DNA of 64,000 nt, from IMG/VR virus record IMGVR_UViG_3300020220_000019, positions 30,665 to 94,664 of that record, one strand, 5' to 3'. Shown in pieces: positions 16,657 through 24,768 of the stretch; the stretch's first letter is position 1, and every line of letters starts with the position of its first letter. Source of the DNA: a virus. The notes under the pieces are model-generated. The model did no database searches, was not told the origin of the DNA, and saw only the letters and a list, made by a program, of their open reading frames with translations. A program made the translations under genes and the position numbers.

Positions 16657-17105
16657 TATTCATCCTCATCGTCATCCCAGTCTTCATCATCATCCGTCTC
16701 TTCCTCTGGTTCATTCCAGTCTTCTGGAGTTCTCTGCAGTTCTGTATCTAGATCCCATGGTCCGTAGTGCTTGTGCTCGGTAATTTTCTTTCTTACGTCT
16801 GCAAGCGTGTACGACATGTAGCTTCCCTTTTCGTCTGGATTTATGTTTCCAAGGGCGTAATATATTTCTTTTGGTATATCTATACTCTTACCACTGGAGT
16901 GGTCCATTGCAATGCCCTCTTTTGTCTCAACCCAAGCATGAGGAAATCGATGCCCGTATGCACTTCCGCGACCGTGCACCAATGCGTGAACCAGCAAATC
17001 TCCGTTGTCTTTAGGAAAATTCCTCACTAAAAGAAGATTTAATGCCGCTTTAAAGCAGTCTCCGTCTCCTTTTGTCCATTTTCCTGCGCTCTTATACCAA
17101 TTCAT
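16656..17105 (-). CDS. tagged cysteine-peptidase-like protein
   Basis: A 149-residue protein. After the tag MNWYKSAGKW comes GDGDCFKAALNLLL (candidate Cys at about 17), then YGHRFPHAWVETKEG (His at about 57) and MDHSSGK (Asp at about 68). The C-H-D order fits a papain-like or transglutaminase-like fold seen in phage proteins of unknown substrate. The C-terminus is strongly acidic (DDDEDWDDDEDE). It is coupled to the ParB-like gene downstream. Confidence 0.6.
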   Translation of the reverse strand: MNWYKSAGKWTKGDGDCFKAALNLLLVRNFPKDNGDLLVHALVHGRGSAYGHRFPHAWVETKEGIAMDHSSGKSIDIPKEIYYALGNINPDEKGSYMSYTLADVRKKITEHKHYGPWDLDTELQRTPEDWNEPEEETDDDEDWDDDEDE

Positions 17106-17244
17106 GATACTAATATTTAATATTATAGATTATAATAACCTTTTTTTTGATTGCTAATTCCCAATATCCTAAGCCGACCCTTTTAGGGATCTCCCCCATG
17201 AATTTTATAAATTTATATTTTTGGGGCAAGTTAAACCATAAATT

Positions 17245-17349
17245 TTACTTGATTCGTCTGAAAGATCCAAAGAATCCAGATATAATTAATCCTATTCCAA
17301 TACCATAACTTATAAGCTGCTTTGTCATTAAATCATTTGTGTCTCCCAT
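17245..17349 (-). CDS. possible 34-residue membrane peptide
   Basis: A frame starting MGDTNDLMTKQLI with one hydrophobic helix (YGIGIGLIISGFFG) and a basic end. AAAAGG lies before the ATG. A longer frame to 17499 would need a TTG start. The element is bracketed by an inverted copy of TTTTGGGGCAAG (near 17219 and 17651), so the whole 17.2-17.7 kb piece could be an insertion. Confidence 0.35.
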   Translation of the reverse strand: MGDTNDLMTKQLISYGIGIGLIISGFFGSFRRIK

Positions 17350-17677
17350 CCATTGCCTTTTCAGCCACCCGTTTCGGTGGATCCCCCCTTGATTATTATA
17401 ACTTCTATCGCCACACCCATTCTCTATGTTACCCATATGCGCTAATACACCACTTTCTGAGATGTATCTCTTACCGTATAAATATTTTTCGGGCTTCAAT
17501 AATACCTATTGGGTTTGTGCCATCGGACTCCATCGGATGCCCACTCAGCCGCTAAGGTATCCCCATAAGGGGCTTTTCATCACTAGAGGGAACGGATCCG
17601 CCACAACTGCCCTACGGGCAGAACAGGGAAAATATACCAGGCTTCTCCTTGCCCCAAAATTTTATTACCAAAACACC

Positions 17678-18448
17678 TTACGTCCCATGGACCATCCATA
17701 AACGCATGTGCCCGTAATTGAAATCCCCAGAGTCCATCTCTTTCCATGAATAGTGACACGATCCGCAGTCCAGATCCCTGTCGTCGTATCGCTTGAAACT
17801 ACAGCCTATATCACCGAAGCACCTCTCTACGGCTGCAGCACTCAAAAACGTACCTACACCCGTAAGGCTCTTGTCCATGCCTCCCGTGTCATTCGAGTTT
17901 ATCTTCACCCACTTAGGATCACTCGAGTCCACTACCTCACACTCGTAGCTCATTACCGGGGCATGACCCACTGCACACATCAGATCGTACTCCCATGCAT
18001 CAGGAGGAAGATGGTGCGATATACCCCAGTGTATCACAAGGTCAAACTTCCCAAGATCGTAGTCCTTCGTCTGGTCCACAAGCTTTACCTCAAGGTCTGG
18101 CCAGTAGTAGTTCGTTGCCTCCACGCACCACTCCCTGCCGTCCGTTGCCAATGGGTTCGCTCCCCAGTCCTTCAGCATCTTGCTCACATGACCGTGACCA
18201 CAACCAAGCTCAAGAATCCTCTTGCCCCCAAACCACCCCTTGCCACCCATAAGCTTGCACAGCTTCATCATCCTCACCATTCTCCATGGCTTGTACCACT
18301 GACCATTGAAAAGACTGCCGTGCTTAAGCTCGTTCTCCGCTTGCTGGCGGTTTAGCTCCTTCCACAGCCTCCCGTAGTCGGTAGGGTCGTTCTCAACGTG
18401 GTCGTTGGTCTTGCTTACGCTGAAATGTTCTATTTTATAACTTTCCAT
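17678..18448 (-). CDS. SAM-dependent methyltransferase, class I
   Basis: A 256-residue protein. RILELGCGHGHVSKML at about residues 76-91 is motif I, PLATDGREWCVEA ends strand two, and FDLVIHWGISHHL is the motif IV region. The two cysteines near the end (DLDCGSCHYSW) are unusual. Two ACTAAGGTATCCCC repeats lie directly upstream. The substrate is unknown. Confidence 0.8.
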   Translation of the reverse strand: MESYKIEHFSVSKTNDHVENDPTDYGRLWKELNRQQAENELKHGSLFNGQWYKPWRMVRMMKLCKLMGGKGWFGGKRILELGCGHGHVSKMLKDWGANPLATDGREWCVEATNYYWPDLEVKLVDQTKDYDLGKFDLVIHWGISHHLPPDAWEYDLMCAVGHAPVMSYECEVVDSSDPKWVKINSNDTGGMDKSLTGVGTFLSAAAVERCFGDIGCSFKRYDDRDLDCGSCHYSWKEMDSGDFNYGHMRLWMVHGT

Positions 18449-18606
18449 AGTGCGTGCTCCTTTAGGCTTCTATCGACTTTACATAAATAATAATATCATA
18501 AACTCCCACTAAGGTATCCCCCACGCCCGAAAATAATAATGCCATAACCTCCCACTAAGGTATCCCCTACGCCCGAAAATTAAATCCAAACACCCTGCTG
18601 TCAAGA

Positions 18607-19524
18607 CTATGCTGGATCGGTGGTTGGATCGAAACCAACACGCTGATTCATTATTTTTTCAGCCATTTCTACAGATGCTGCAAGATTTTCAGGGTGTAAA
18701 ACTTGCCGATCACCCAAGGTTTTTTTGATGAGTGAAAACAGCTCAATGTATCCATCCCTCTCCATCATTTTGAATAGTATGTTACCCCGACCCCAGTTTT
18801 GGCTTATTCTTCCAGGAGCTGCAGGCTGGCTGTAGGCCTCGCCTCTCAAACTTCTTATCCGCTTAATTGCTGAAGCTATCTCACGAGCTTGGGGCCAAAG
18901 CCACTTCCCTAACTCGCTTGGCTTACCTGATTCAAGTGCCTGTCTGCCCACCTTTGCCCAGGACCTTGCCATCCCTCGCAACTCCTCCTCAAGGCGACGG
19001 TACTCTTTGCGTTCCTCAGAACTTCCTAACTCAACTAATTTGCGATAACTACCTGAGGCACCTATCAGAGAGGGCTTCTTCACAAAGCGCCTTTCGGTGG
19101 GGTCGTAAATGGCATCAGCATTGGCACTCTGGGTCCCCACTAACGAATCTGGTGCGATCTTGAACTGGATTGGCCTCTCCTTAAAATACATAGTTTTGTC
19201 AAGATTTTCTATAATCCAATCGTTGATGACCCAAAACCTCCGATCTGTTTTAGGCATGTTGATGAAAACGGTGGTGTCTATGTCGCTCTTGGGGGTGTAT
19301 TGGTAAGTTACTGCTGCTCCAATGACTTCATGATGCGTGATCTTGACCCCGGGATGGGTGGAATCAAGATATTCCTGTATCTGTGCAAGACCCCTGTTGA
19401 TCATCTCAACGACATAATCGCTCATGCGGGTGGAGCCCGGATCAAATACATCGCTCAACTCCTTGGATGGATTGTCTACGATGCCCGCACGCTTCCACCA
19501 GTTGCCCACCGTTCTTGCCGCCAT
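18607..19524 (-). CDS. nucleotidyltransferase-like protein with internal tag
   Basis: A protein of about 305 residues. VIGAAVTYQYTPKSDIDTTVF at about 68-90 is the G-[GSA]-x(8-12)-D-x-D core of the pol-beta-type nucleotidyltransferase fold, with the two catalytic aspartates spaced by one residue. From the ATG at 19524 the start is MAARTVGNWWKRAGIVD, which contains a tag-like NWWKRAG; a GTG at 19545 is an alternative start. The rest is helical. The substrate (tRNA, antibiotic or nucleotide) cannot be told. Confidence 0.6.
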   Translation of the reverse strand: MAARTVGNWWKRAGIVDNPSKELSDVFDPGSTRMSDYVVEMINRGLAQIQEYLDSTHPGVKITHHEVIGAAVTYQYTPKSDIDTTVFINMPKTDRRFWVINDWIIENLDKTMYFKERPIQFKIAPDSLVGTQSANADAIYDPTERRFVKKPSLIGASGSYRKLVELGSSEERKEYRRLEEELRGMARSWAKVGRQALESGKPSELGKWLWPQAREIASAIKRIRSLRGEAYSQPAAPGRISQNWGRGNILFKMMERDGYIELFSLIKKTLGDRQVLHPENLAASVEMAEKIMNQRVGFDPTTDPA

Positions 19525-19554
19525 GTTGCGATTGATGTCTCTCACGATTACATT

Positions 19555-19596
19555 TTACCCCACCGCTTCGTAAAGTTCCTCTTTCAACCAGTTCAT
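19555..19596 (-). CDS. 13-codon tag-only mini-frame
   Basis: MNWLKEELYEAVG is followed by TAA. The ATG and its 5' region (19582-19633) are identical over 52 bp to those of the gene at 19647-20687. This is either a very short peptide or the leftover of a duplicated gene start joined in front of the nucleotidyltransferase gene. Confidence 0.3.
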   Translation of the reverse strand: MNWLKEELYEAVG

Positions 19597-19633
19597 AATA
19601 TTATACCTATACCACCTCCCACTAAGGTATCCC
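19582..19633. repeat. 52-bp duplicated gene-start region, copy 1
   Basis: Identical to 20673-20724. It contains the ACTAAGGTATCCC repeat, a TATAATATT-rich spacer and the codons for MNWLK on the minus strand. The tag-encoding codons and their regulatory DNA have therefore been copied as a unit. Confidence 0.85.
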
Positions 19634-19646
19634 CTACGCCCGAAAA

Positions 19647-20687
19647 TTAAATCCAAACGTTCTCGGGAGAACCCCGTACCGCAGAGATCATGTTGCGGAT
19701 CCACACCCTCTTCACGTTCGCAACCGACTCATCTGAATCGTATGAACACGGAGATATGTGGACGTTCTCGTAACGACGCAGACTTTCGGTCTCATGCCTG
19801 CCACTCTCCACAGAGTAACCGCGAATCCTGCCCCCGTCCAGAGCATCCTTCAACGCCCCAATGTCAACAATAATGTCCGTTGCAAGATTCACCAGTATCA
19901 GGTCCTTACACATACCCAAAAGCTTCTCCCCTATAAGACCCTCATTGCTCTTGTTCGTATGAGGCTGGTGGCACGGTACGTGGATGCTCACCACGCAAGC
20001 CTCCCTGAATATGTCCTCCAGAGAATCCCCGCCGCCACGCTTCGGATCCACATCGTTGTACATAACACGCATCCCCAAAGCCTCAAGGAATGAACCCACG
20101 CGTGAACCTATGTGTCCCTTACCTATCACCCCTGCAACCTTGCCCTTCAGGTCAAGAGACTTCCTGCACTCCACGTCACGATCCTTCACCACGTCAACAT
20201 ACGCAAGATGACGGTTCCTGGCATGCAAAAGTATCTCCGTAAGTGCTGATTCAGCAACACTTTCTGTCGTAGTGTCAGGAGAATCCTGAAGCACAATACC
20301 AAGCCGCTTCGCAATACCAGGACTAAAGAAGTCCGCGTCAGTCATGTCAACATTAATCCCCTTCAAACCCCGAACACCCGGAAATTTATAAAATACCTCC
20401 GTAAGCTTGTCCAACTTGTTCGGGTCCGGAAAAGGCATCGGATCCATGTTCAACATCAGATAGTCGTAGCCCTCGCAACGCTTACCAAGCTCACGCTCCG
20501 TAATGTGCTTCGTCTGAACCCAATCCACCTGGGCAATCTCACGCAAAGGCTTCAGATCTTCGTCCGTAATGCCCCACATGTCCGGAAGAGACACCATAAG
20601 CACCCTGGGTTTCTTTCCCGAAAGCACCCTGGGTTTCTTTCCCGAAAAATTATCTCGCTCGTCCCTTGCAAATTTCAACCAGTTCAT
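19647..20687 (-). CDS. tagged, probably inactive D-2-hydroxyacid dehydrogenase homologue
   Basis: A 346-residue member of the D-isomer 2-hydroxyacid dehydrogenase family, with the tag MNWLKFARD at its start. The NAD-binding fingerprint is intact (GVIGKGHIGSRVG, 186-198, with Asp near 212-214). The catalytic arginine motif N-x-A-R-G is changed to NLATD (Thr at 270), and the T-P-H histidine near 314 is Cys (SPCSY). Loss of both residues argues against normal dehydrogenase activity; a binding or regulatory role, as in CtBP-like relatives, is possible. A 24-bp tandem duplication repeats GKKPRVLS at 16-31. Confidence 0.75.
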   Translation of the reverse strand: MNWLKFARDERDNFSGKKPRVLSGKKPRVLMVSLPDMWGITDEDLKPLREIAQVDWVQTKHITERELGKRCEGYDYLMLNMDPMPFPDPNKLDKLTEVFYKFPGVRGLKGINVDMTDADFFSPGIAKRLGIVLQDSPDTTTESVAESALTEILLHARNRHLAYVDVVKDRDVECRKSLDLKGKVAGVIGKGHIGSRVGSFLEALGMRVMYNDVDPKRGGGDSLEDIFREACVVSIHVPCHQPHTNKSNEGLIGEKLLGMCKDLILVNLATDIIVDIGALKDALDGGRIRGYSVESGRHETESLRRYENVHISPCSYDSDESVANVKRVWIRNMISAVRGSPENVWI

Positions 20688-20724
20688 AATATTATACCTA
20701 TACCACCTCCCACTAAGGTATCCC
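20673..20724. repeat. 52-bp duplicated gene-start region, copy 2
   Basis: The functional copy of the 52-bp repeat, covering the 5' region and the first codons of the dehydrogenase-like gene. Confidence 0.85.
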
Positions 20725-21006
20725 TTCCACCCAAAATTAAAAAACTACCATTTTCCCACTAAGGTATCCCCTCAGAGGGATTTTACCCCAAGTAATAGGG
20801 GGGTACGGTAGGGGGTAGCCGCCAAGGCACTTTCCGGTCGGCTCAGTTTGACGCTGGTTTGTCCGTGGTTTTTTCGTGGTTCGGTTGCACAGTTAGTCTA
20901 TTCGCGGGATGCAACTTGTTACCCCACGGATTCCGGTTGGTCTGTGGCTGAGTCCGTCTGTGCAGGGTCTAGTGTAGCGGCGTGCTGCTCTGCCCGGTTC
21001 GACTTA
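20725..21006. other. boundary between region B and the leader array
   Basis: No convincing gene is seen here. It holds the last ACTAAGGTATCCCC copy (20755-20771) and the leftmost array element (20893-20916, minus strand). Nothing longer than a 15-codon GTG frame follows that element, so it may be an orphan left at the end of the array. Confidence 0.5.
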
Positions 21007-21402
21007 CTAGGGTTCGCCGTACTCGGCTTGCAGACGGGCTTCGTGAGCGGCTTCGGCTGCGGCTGCACGGGCTGCGTCTGCGTCTGCTGTGGCTGCGGCT
21101 GCGGCTGCCTTCGCGTTGGCGACGGCTGCCAACTGCGCGGCGTACTTGGGCATGATCTTGCGGAGGGATGCGATCTGCTTGGGGGACAGGGAGCCACGCC
21201 CCTTGAACTGCTCGACAAGGGAGGTGCAGAACGAAGCATCCACTCCGTTGAAGCCTACGCCGTTGTGATGGGTTGTGCTGCCTGCGGCGCGTTCGTCCTC
21301 GGTCTGTAGGGCGAAGATGGCAAGCAAGCCACGAATGAGCCAAGCGTCATCGGTCATCAGTTTGGTGCGGACGGTTTCGGCGGTGTAGGTAGTGGTGGGC
21401 AT
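21007..21402 (-). CDS. hypothetical protein with Ala-rich coiled tail
   Basis: A 131-residue protein starting MPTTTYTAETVRTKLMTDD. The first 90 residues include LIRGLLAIFALQT and FKGRGSLSPKQIASLRKIM, a pattern I have seen in small plasmid and phage proteins with no known function. The last 40 residues are almost all Ala with Glu, Asp and Lys, an extended helix. The start is fixed by the leader element 20 bases upstream. Confidence 0.7.
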   Translation of the reverse strand: MPTTTYTAETVRTKLMTDDAWLIRGLLAIFALQTEDERAAGSTTHHNGVGFNGVDASFCTSLVEQFKGRGSLSPKQIASLRKIMPKYAAQLAAVANAKAAAAAATADADAARAAAAEAAHEARLQAEYGEP

Positions 21403-21515
21403 GGGTGGGTTCCTCTTGTCTAGTTAGTTTGTTTCCCCGATGCAACAATGGTACAGGGCGCGGTGTACGGCTCACCACGCCCTGCTTGGTTCATCCTGAC
21501 CGTGGGTTCACCCGT

Positions 21516-21914
21516 TTAGGTGACCTGCACGGTGAAGGTGTTGAAGGTCTGCGTTCCTGGCACGGTGCGGACGGTGGTTGCGCCGATCCCTTCCATGACT
21601 TCCTTGACGGATTCGCTCATGGAGTCGCGGTACTCCTTGCGCTGCTCATCGGTCATCTGCTGCACGGTACTGACGATCTCGGTGATGCGACCGCGACCGA
21701 ATCCTGCGAGGTGGAGTGCCACAGAGAGTAGCGTCCACGGGCAAGCGGCTTGGGGGACGGTCTTGGTGTACGGTTCGCCGCGCTTCATGTCGAAGGTGAT
21801 GGCGAAGGTGATCTCGCCGCTCATCGCGCTTCCGGGGGTGATGTCGAAGTGGGTCTTGACGGCATCGCGGAGTGCGGTGGCGGTATCCTTGCTGACGCTG
21901 CTGATCTGCTTCAC
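21516..21914 (-). CDS. hypothetical protein
   Basis: A 132-residue protein, MKQISSVSKDTATALRDAV at the start. A beta-rich middle (GEITFAITFDMKRG) is followed by a helical segment and a Thr/Val-rich end. Leader element and GGAGAACC precede the ATG. No family recognised. Confidence 0.65.
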   Translation of the reverse strand: MKQISSVSKDTATALRDAVKTHFDITPGSAMSGEITFAITFDMKRGEPYTKTVPQAACPWTLLSVALHLAGFGRGRITEIVSTVQQMTDEQRKEYRDSMSESVKEVMEGIGATTVRTVPGTQTFNTFTVQVT

Positions 21915-21959
21915 GGTTGGGTTCTCCTTGCAGGGGAACTATTCCCTTGCCTGATTAGT

Positions 21960-22130
21960 TTATTTCCCTGATGCAACTTCCCGCCGCAGTTCGCTCTTGG
22001 CGCGTCTGCGTTCGGTGCGGGGGTCGGTGTTCCGCTTGCCCCAAGTCTTGGCGCGGAGTCGGATGCCTGCTCGGAAGGCGTCGTGTACGAACTTTCCGGG
22101 TCGGTGTCCGGTGGGTGGCTTGGTGGTCAT
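21960..22130 (-). CDS. 56-residue basic protein
   Basis: A frame starting MTTKPPTGHRPGKFVHDAFR, highly Arg/Lys-rich throughout (RTERRRAKSELRRE). It sits between two leader elements, with AAGGAGAACC before its ATG. Its last codons, VASGK and TAA, are read from the leader of the next gene. The basic charge suggests nucleic-acid binding, which is inference. Confidence 0.6.
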   Translation of the reverse strand: MTTKPPTGHRPGKFVHDAFRAGIRLRAKTWGKRNTDPRTERRRAKSELRREVASGK

Positions 22131-22182
22131 GTGGTGGGTTCTCCTTGCCCGATTAGTTTATTCTCCGGATGCAAGAAACGCG

Positions 22183-22221
22183 GTGGGGCAGGGAGGCGAG
22201 ACGCTGCCTGCCCTGCCCCAC
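22183..22221 (-). terminator. GC-rich hairpin before leader element
   Basis: A perfect 11-bp stem, GTGGGGCAGGG with CCCTGCCCCAC. On the minus strand it is followed by GCGTTTCTTGCATC, the first half of the next leader. It is one of at least eight such hairpins in the array, placed after a stop codon and before a leader. Confidence 0.65.
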
Positions 22222-22238
22222 ACGCGGAACCCAATGTG

Positions 22239-22622
22239 TCAGGGGGTGACGAAGTGACACCGTGCAAGGTCGTCCATCGCGGTGATCTGATCTGCGGTCT
22301 TGCGGATTTCGGGGCAGGGAGTGTAGTCCTCGCCGTCCAGTTCGCCCTCGTCGTTGACGCTGCGGACAACCACGCAGTCTCCGCACAGGAAGTCTCCCAT
22401 TGGTCGCAGACGCTTGTACCACAGGAAGGTTGCGACCGGATTGATGGGGAGGTTCTTCAACTTGCCCTCCTCGTCGATGTAGGCTGCGTGACCATCGCCC
22501 ATCGGGACTGCCTCAATGTAACCGCCGCCGATTGCGGCCACGATGCTTTCGTATCCGGTGTTAGGGATTTCGCTCACGGTTCCATCGACCTTGATCAGGA
22601 TCATCGTCTTGGTGCTGCTCAT
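22239..22622 (-). CDS. DUF3846-like protein
   Basis: A 127-residue protein. IGGGYIEAVPMGDGHAAYID and EEGKLKNLPINPVAT match the core of DUF3846, a family widespread in phages and plasmids of Gram-positive and other bacteria, with GDFLCGDCVVV at the conserved glycine turn. The function of the family is unknown. Leader element upstream. Confidence 0.7.
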   Translation of the reverse strand: MSSTKTMILIKVDGTVSEIPNTGYESIVAAIGGGYIEAVPMGDGHAAYIDEEGKLKNLPINPVATFLWYKRLRPMGDFLCGDCVVVRSVNDEGELDGEDYTPCPEIRKTADQITAMDDLARCHFVTP

Positions 22623-22668
22623 TGGTGGGTTCTCCTTGTGCAGTTAGTTTATTTCCCTGATGCAAGTT

Positions 22669-23061
22669 TCAGTCGGTGTTGAGGCTTGAAGCGTCATTGA
22701 CCGCATCGGTGGGCGGGTTTGGCTTCTTTCCCTTTGGCGGGTTCTTCCGCTTCGGCTTGGTCTTGCCCTTCGGTGCGGCAGGTGATTCCTTCTCAATCAC
22801 CTTGCTGCGGTTGTAAACCGGATACTTGAGGTGGTTGAGATCGTGGTGGAAGTCACCGAACTTCTTGCTCGTCTTGCTCACACGGTTGACCTTCCGTGCG
22901 ACCATGAGCGACAGCACGATGTGGGAGACGAGCGATGCTGCCACACCAGTAGCGATGAAGGTCAATGCCTTGGGCATGGATCTGTCCAATGCGATTGCCA
23001 CGGCAAACGAGACTGCTCCACCAGTCAGGGCAACGGTCAGGTACTTGAGGTTCCGGTTCAT
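22669..23061 (-). CDS. membrane protein with basic cytoplasmic tail
   Basis: A 130-residue protein with two hydrophobic helices (about residues 7-27 and 32-55), then a soluble region and a Lys/Pro-rich low-complexity tail (KGKTKPKRKNPPKGKKPNPP). The layout suggests a host inner-membrane protein with a cytoplasmic tail. Leader element upstream. Function unknown. Confidence 0.65.
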   Translation of the reverse strand: MNRNLKYLTVALTGGAVSFAVAIALDRSMPKALTFIATGVAASLVSHIVLSLMVARKVNRVSKTSKKFGDFHHDLNHLKYPVYNRSKVIEKESPAAPKGKTKPKRKNPPKGKKPNPPTDAVNDASSLNTD

Positions 23062-23084
23062 TGGGTTCTCCTTGTCGGATTAGT

Positions 23085-23402
23085 TTATTTGCCCGATGAA
23101 AGATTGTTGTGAAGCCATGAGTCGTAGCAGTCTTGGGCGGCTGCAACGGTTCCCTTGCTGAACGCCTCAGGGAAGGCGATTGGAACGGCACACCACGAAA
23201 CATCTTCCTCAAAGTATTGATCGGAGGTGAACGAAAGGTTGCGTAGGTGCTCGGGCATCTGATTGAAACGCTCACGGGACAGAAGGTAGCCTCCGTGTCC
23301 TGCGGTGCTGAGGAAGTGGATTCCGTCAGCCACTTTCTGAGTGTCAAGAATCTTTCCCCACGGGCAGGGTGCGCCTTCGCGGTACATTGCTTGGTTCGAC
23401 AT
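23085..23402 (-). CDS. DUF7007-like protein
   Basis: A 105-residue protein. PWGKILDTQKVADGIHFLSTAGHGGYLLS followed by FEEDVSWCAVPIAFPEAF (two separate blocks) is the pattern of a phage and plasmid domain I know as DUF7007. Function unknown. Its final residues LSSGK and the TAA stop come from the leader of the downstream gene. Confidence 0.6.
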   Translation of the reverse strand: MSNQAMYREGAPCPWGKILDTQKVADGIHFLSTAGHGGYLLSRERFNQMPEHLRNLSFTSDQYFEEDVSWCAVPIAFPEAFSKGTVAAAQDCYDSWLHNNLSSGK

Positions 23403-23449
23403 GGGTTCTCCTTGTCGGATTAGTTTATTTCCCCGATGAAAGATTGTTG

Positions 23450-23719
23450 CTAGTTCGTGTAGTAGGCGTTGAGATTCAGCACCTTCTTGGTGATCTGTAC
23501 GCCCCGTCGAATGTCGGTGATGCGGTCAAACAGTTTGCGCTTCGGAATGTATCCGTTCGTGACGGCCTCGTTTCCGATGCCACACTTGCGCTGAAGTTGC
23601 CATCCGCCGTAGGATCCCTGCAAGCAGAACGATCCTTCCTGCCCCATCGTGTAGCCGAGGAGCGAGTTCAGTTCGATCACAGCGCGATCCAAGTCCTTGA
23701 TGGTGATTCGGGTGTTCAT
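23450..23719 (-). CDS. hypothetical protein
   Basis: An 89-residue protein. The ATG at 23719 (MNTRITIKDLDRAVIEL) follows the leader and AAGAGAACC, so I prefer it to the longer frame that would read through the leader. The middle has GSFCLQGSYGGWQLQRK. Function unknown. Confidence 0.6.
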   Translation of the reverse strand: MNTRITIKDLDRAVIELNSLLGYTMGQEGSFCLQGSYGGWQLQRKCGIGNEAVTNGYIPKRKLFDRITDIRRGVQITKKVLNLNAYYTN

Positions 23720-23765
23720 GGGTTCTCTTTGCCCGATTAGTTTATTTGCCCGATGAAAGATTGGA

Positions 23766-23836
23766 GGGGCGTGGTCAGGAACGCACCCGTTGGCTACCCG
23801 CCACAGGATCTCGTCAGAGAATCCCTGCCACGCCCC
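23766..23836 (-). terminator. hairpin before leader element
   Basis: A 9-bp perfect stem, GGGGCGTGG with CCACGCCCC, between the stop of the gene at 23849 and the next leader. The loop is long (53 bases) and may hold further structure. Confidence 0.45.
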
Positions 23837-23848
23837 ATGATGCACCCA

Positions 23849-24127
23849 TTAGGCAAACTTGATCTTGACGGAGAGAATCTTGCCGTAGCGGTCACGCTTG
23901 ACATAGACAGGGTATTCCCCGTCACCTGAATAGGTGGAGGAGGCAAACGCAAGGCCACCGAACTCACCGCAGAGGTTCTCCGACAGGGTGACAGCGCAAG
24001 CACCTGCGTAGTTCAGACCCGCCTTGTCGGTGCTTTCGCTCTCAAAGTCCTTCTTGATGTAGCACGGGTCGATGATCATGATCTGACCGCTATCGACCGA
24101 GATGTAGCCTTCCTTCTTGTAAGTCAT
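23849..24127 (-). CDS. phage protein with SGQIMIIDPCYI motif
   Basis: A 92-residue protein. VDSGQIMIIDPCYI and the later YSGDGEYPVYVKRD are shared by many small phage proteins that I cannot name further. Beta-rich and probably cytoplasmic. Leader element and AAGGAGAACC before the ATG. Confidence 0.6.
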   Translation of the reverse strand: MTYKKEGYISVDSGQIMIIDPCYIKKDFESESTDKAGLNYAGACAVTLSENLCGEFGGLAFASSTYSGDGEYPVYVKRDRYGKILSVKIKFA

Positions 24128-24170
24128 TCGGTTCTCCTTGTCGGATTAGTTTATTTGCCCGATGAAAGTT

Positions 24171-24410
24171 TCAGACGGTAATGAAACTCGTCCCCTTGCC
24201 GTCCTTCGGCCAACGGTAATCTCCCGTGTTAACCCACTCATGGAACGGTGCGACAGTCCCGTCCAGGGTCACGATGAGGAGGGCATCGCAGTTCCCACAA
24301 TCGGTGGTGGAACCCGCGATTTGGTCGAAAGACTTCAACTCAGGACTGAAGAAGCCCCCGCTGTTGCAGCAGGGGCAGGTGAACGAGACGCGGAGCGGAG
24401 TCGTGTTCAT
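24171..24410 (-). CDS. zinc-ribbon-like small protein
   Basis: A 79-residue protein starting MNTTPLRVSFTCPCCNSGGFF. The pairs CPCC and CGNC, 28 residues apart, form a probable zinc ribbon. The ATG at 24410 lies 13 bases after the upstream stop and is preferred over the longer frame that overlaps that gene. Likely cotranscribed with 24424-24663. Confidence 0.6.
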   Translation of the reverse strand: MNTTPLRVSFTCPCCNSGGFFSPELKSFDQIAGSTTDCGNCDALLIVTLDGTVAPFHEWVNTGDYRWPKDGKGTSFITV

Positions 24411-24423
24411 TGGTTGATCCTCG

Positions 24424-24663
24424 TCAGGTGGCGGGTGCGAACTTGCTCCACTCGCTCGGGCTGTATTCGTCCTGCCAACGCTCAATGAAGTCGCTGATGA
24501 TGTCGTGAACCTCGTCCTCGTTCGGGACGGAGCGGTCAGCCTTAGCCCAAGCGGTCACGATGGCGTTGCCAGTGCTGCCCTTGCAGAGGCTGATGGTGTC
24601 CTCGTAGACGAAGACGATCATGTTCGGGTATTCGGGGTTGGACTTGACGAAGTGGACGATCAT
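24424..24663 (-). CDS. hypothetical protein
   Basis: A 79-residue protein, MIVHFVKSNPEYPNMIVFVYED at the start. Short beta strands are followed by helices. Leader element upstream; the zinc-ribbon gene follows 13 bases after its stop. Function unknown. Confidence 0.6.
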   Translation of the reverse strand: MIVHFVKSNPEYPNMIVFVYEDTISLCKGSTGNAIVTAWAKADRSVPNEDEVHDIISDFIERWQDEYSPSEWSKFAPAT

Positions 24664-24768
24664 GGCTGGGTTCTCCTTGTCCAGTTAGTTTATTTCCCCG
24701 ATGCAAGTTCGTAAGGTGACGGGGTGGACAGCCCGCTCGGACTGCCGCACCCCGCCACACAGGATGGC

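Larger units (their letters stand above)
15225..20771. repeat. family of seven ACTAAGGTATCCCC repeats
   Basis: Copies (plus strand) of CTCCC[AG]CTAAGGTATCCCC or close variants lie at 15225-15244, 17551-17564, 18503-18522, 18549-18567, 19616-19634, 20707-20724 and 20755-20771. Four are followed by a C-rich joint and [GC]CC[GC]AAAAT. All lie upstream of leftward genes or after them, so they could be promoters, terminators or recombination sites. They do not occur in the 21-52 kb array. Confidence 0.8.

Noticed and set aside
20919-21239. Ser/Pro/Arg-rich minus-strand protein
   Set aside because: Shadow in a GC-rich repeat-coding region; the leader-backed gene is 21007-21402.
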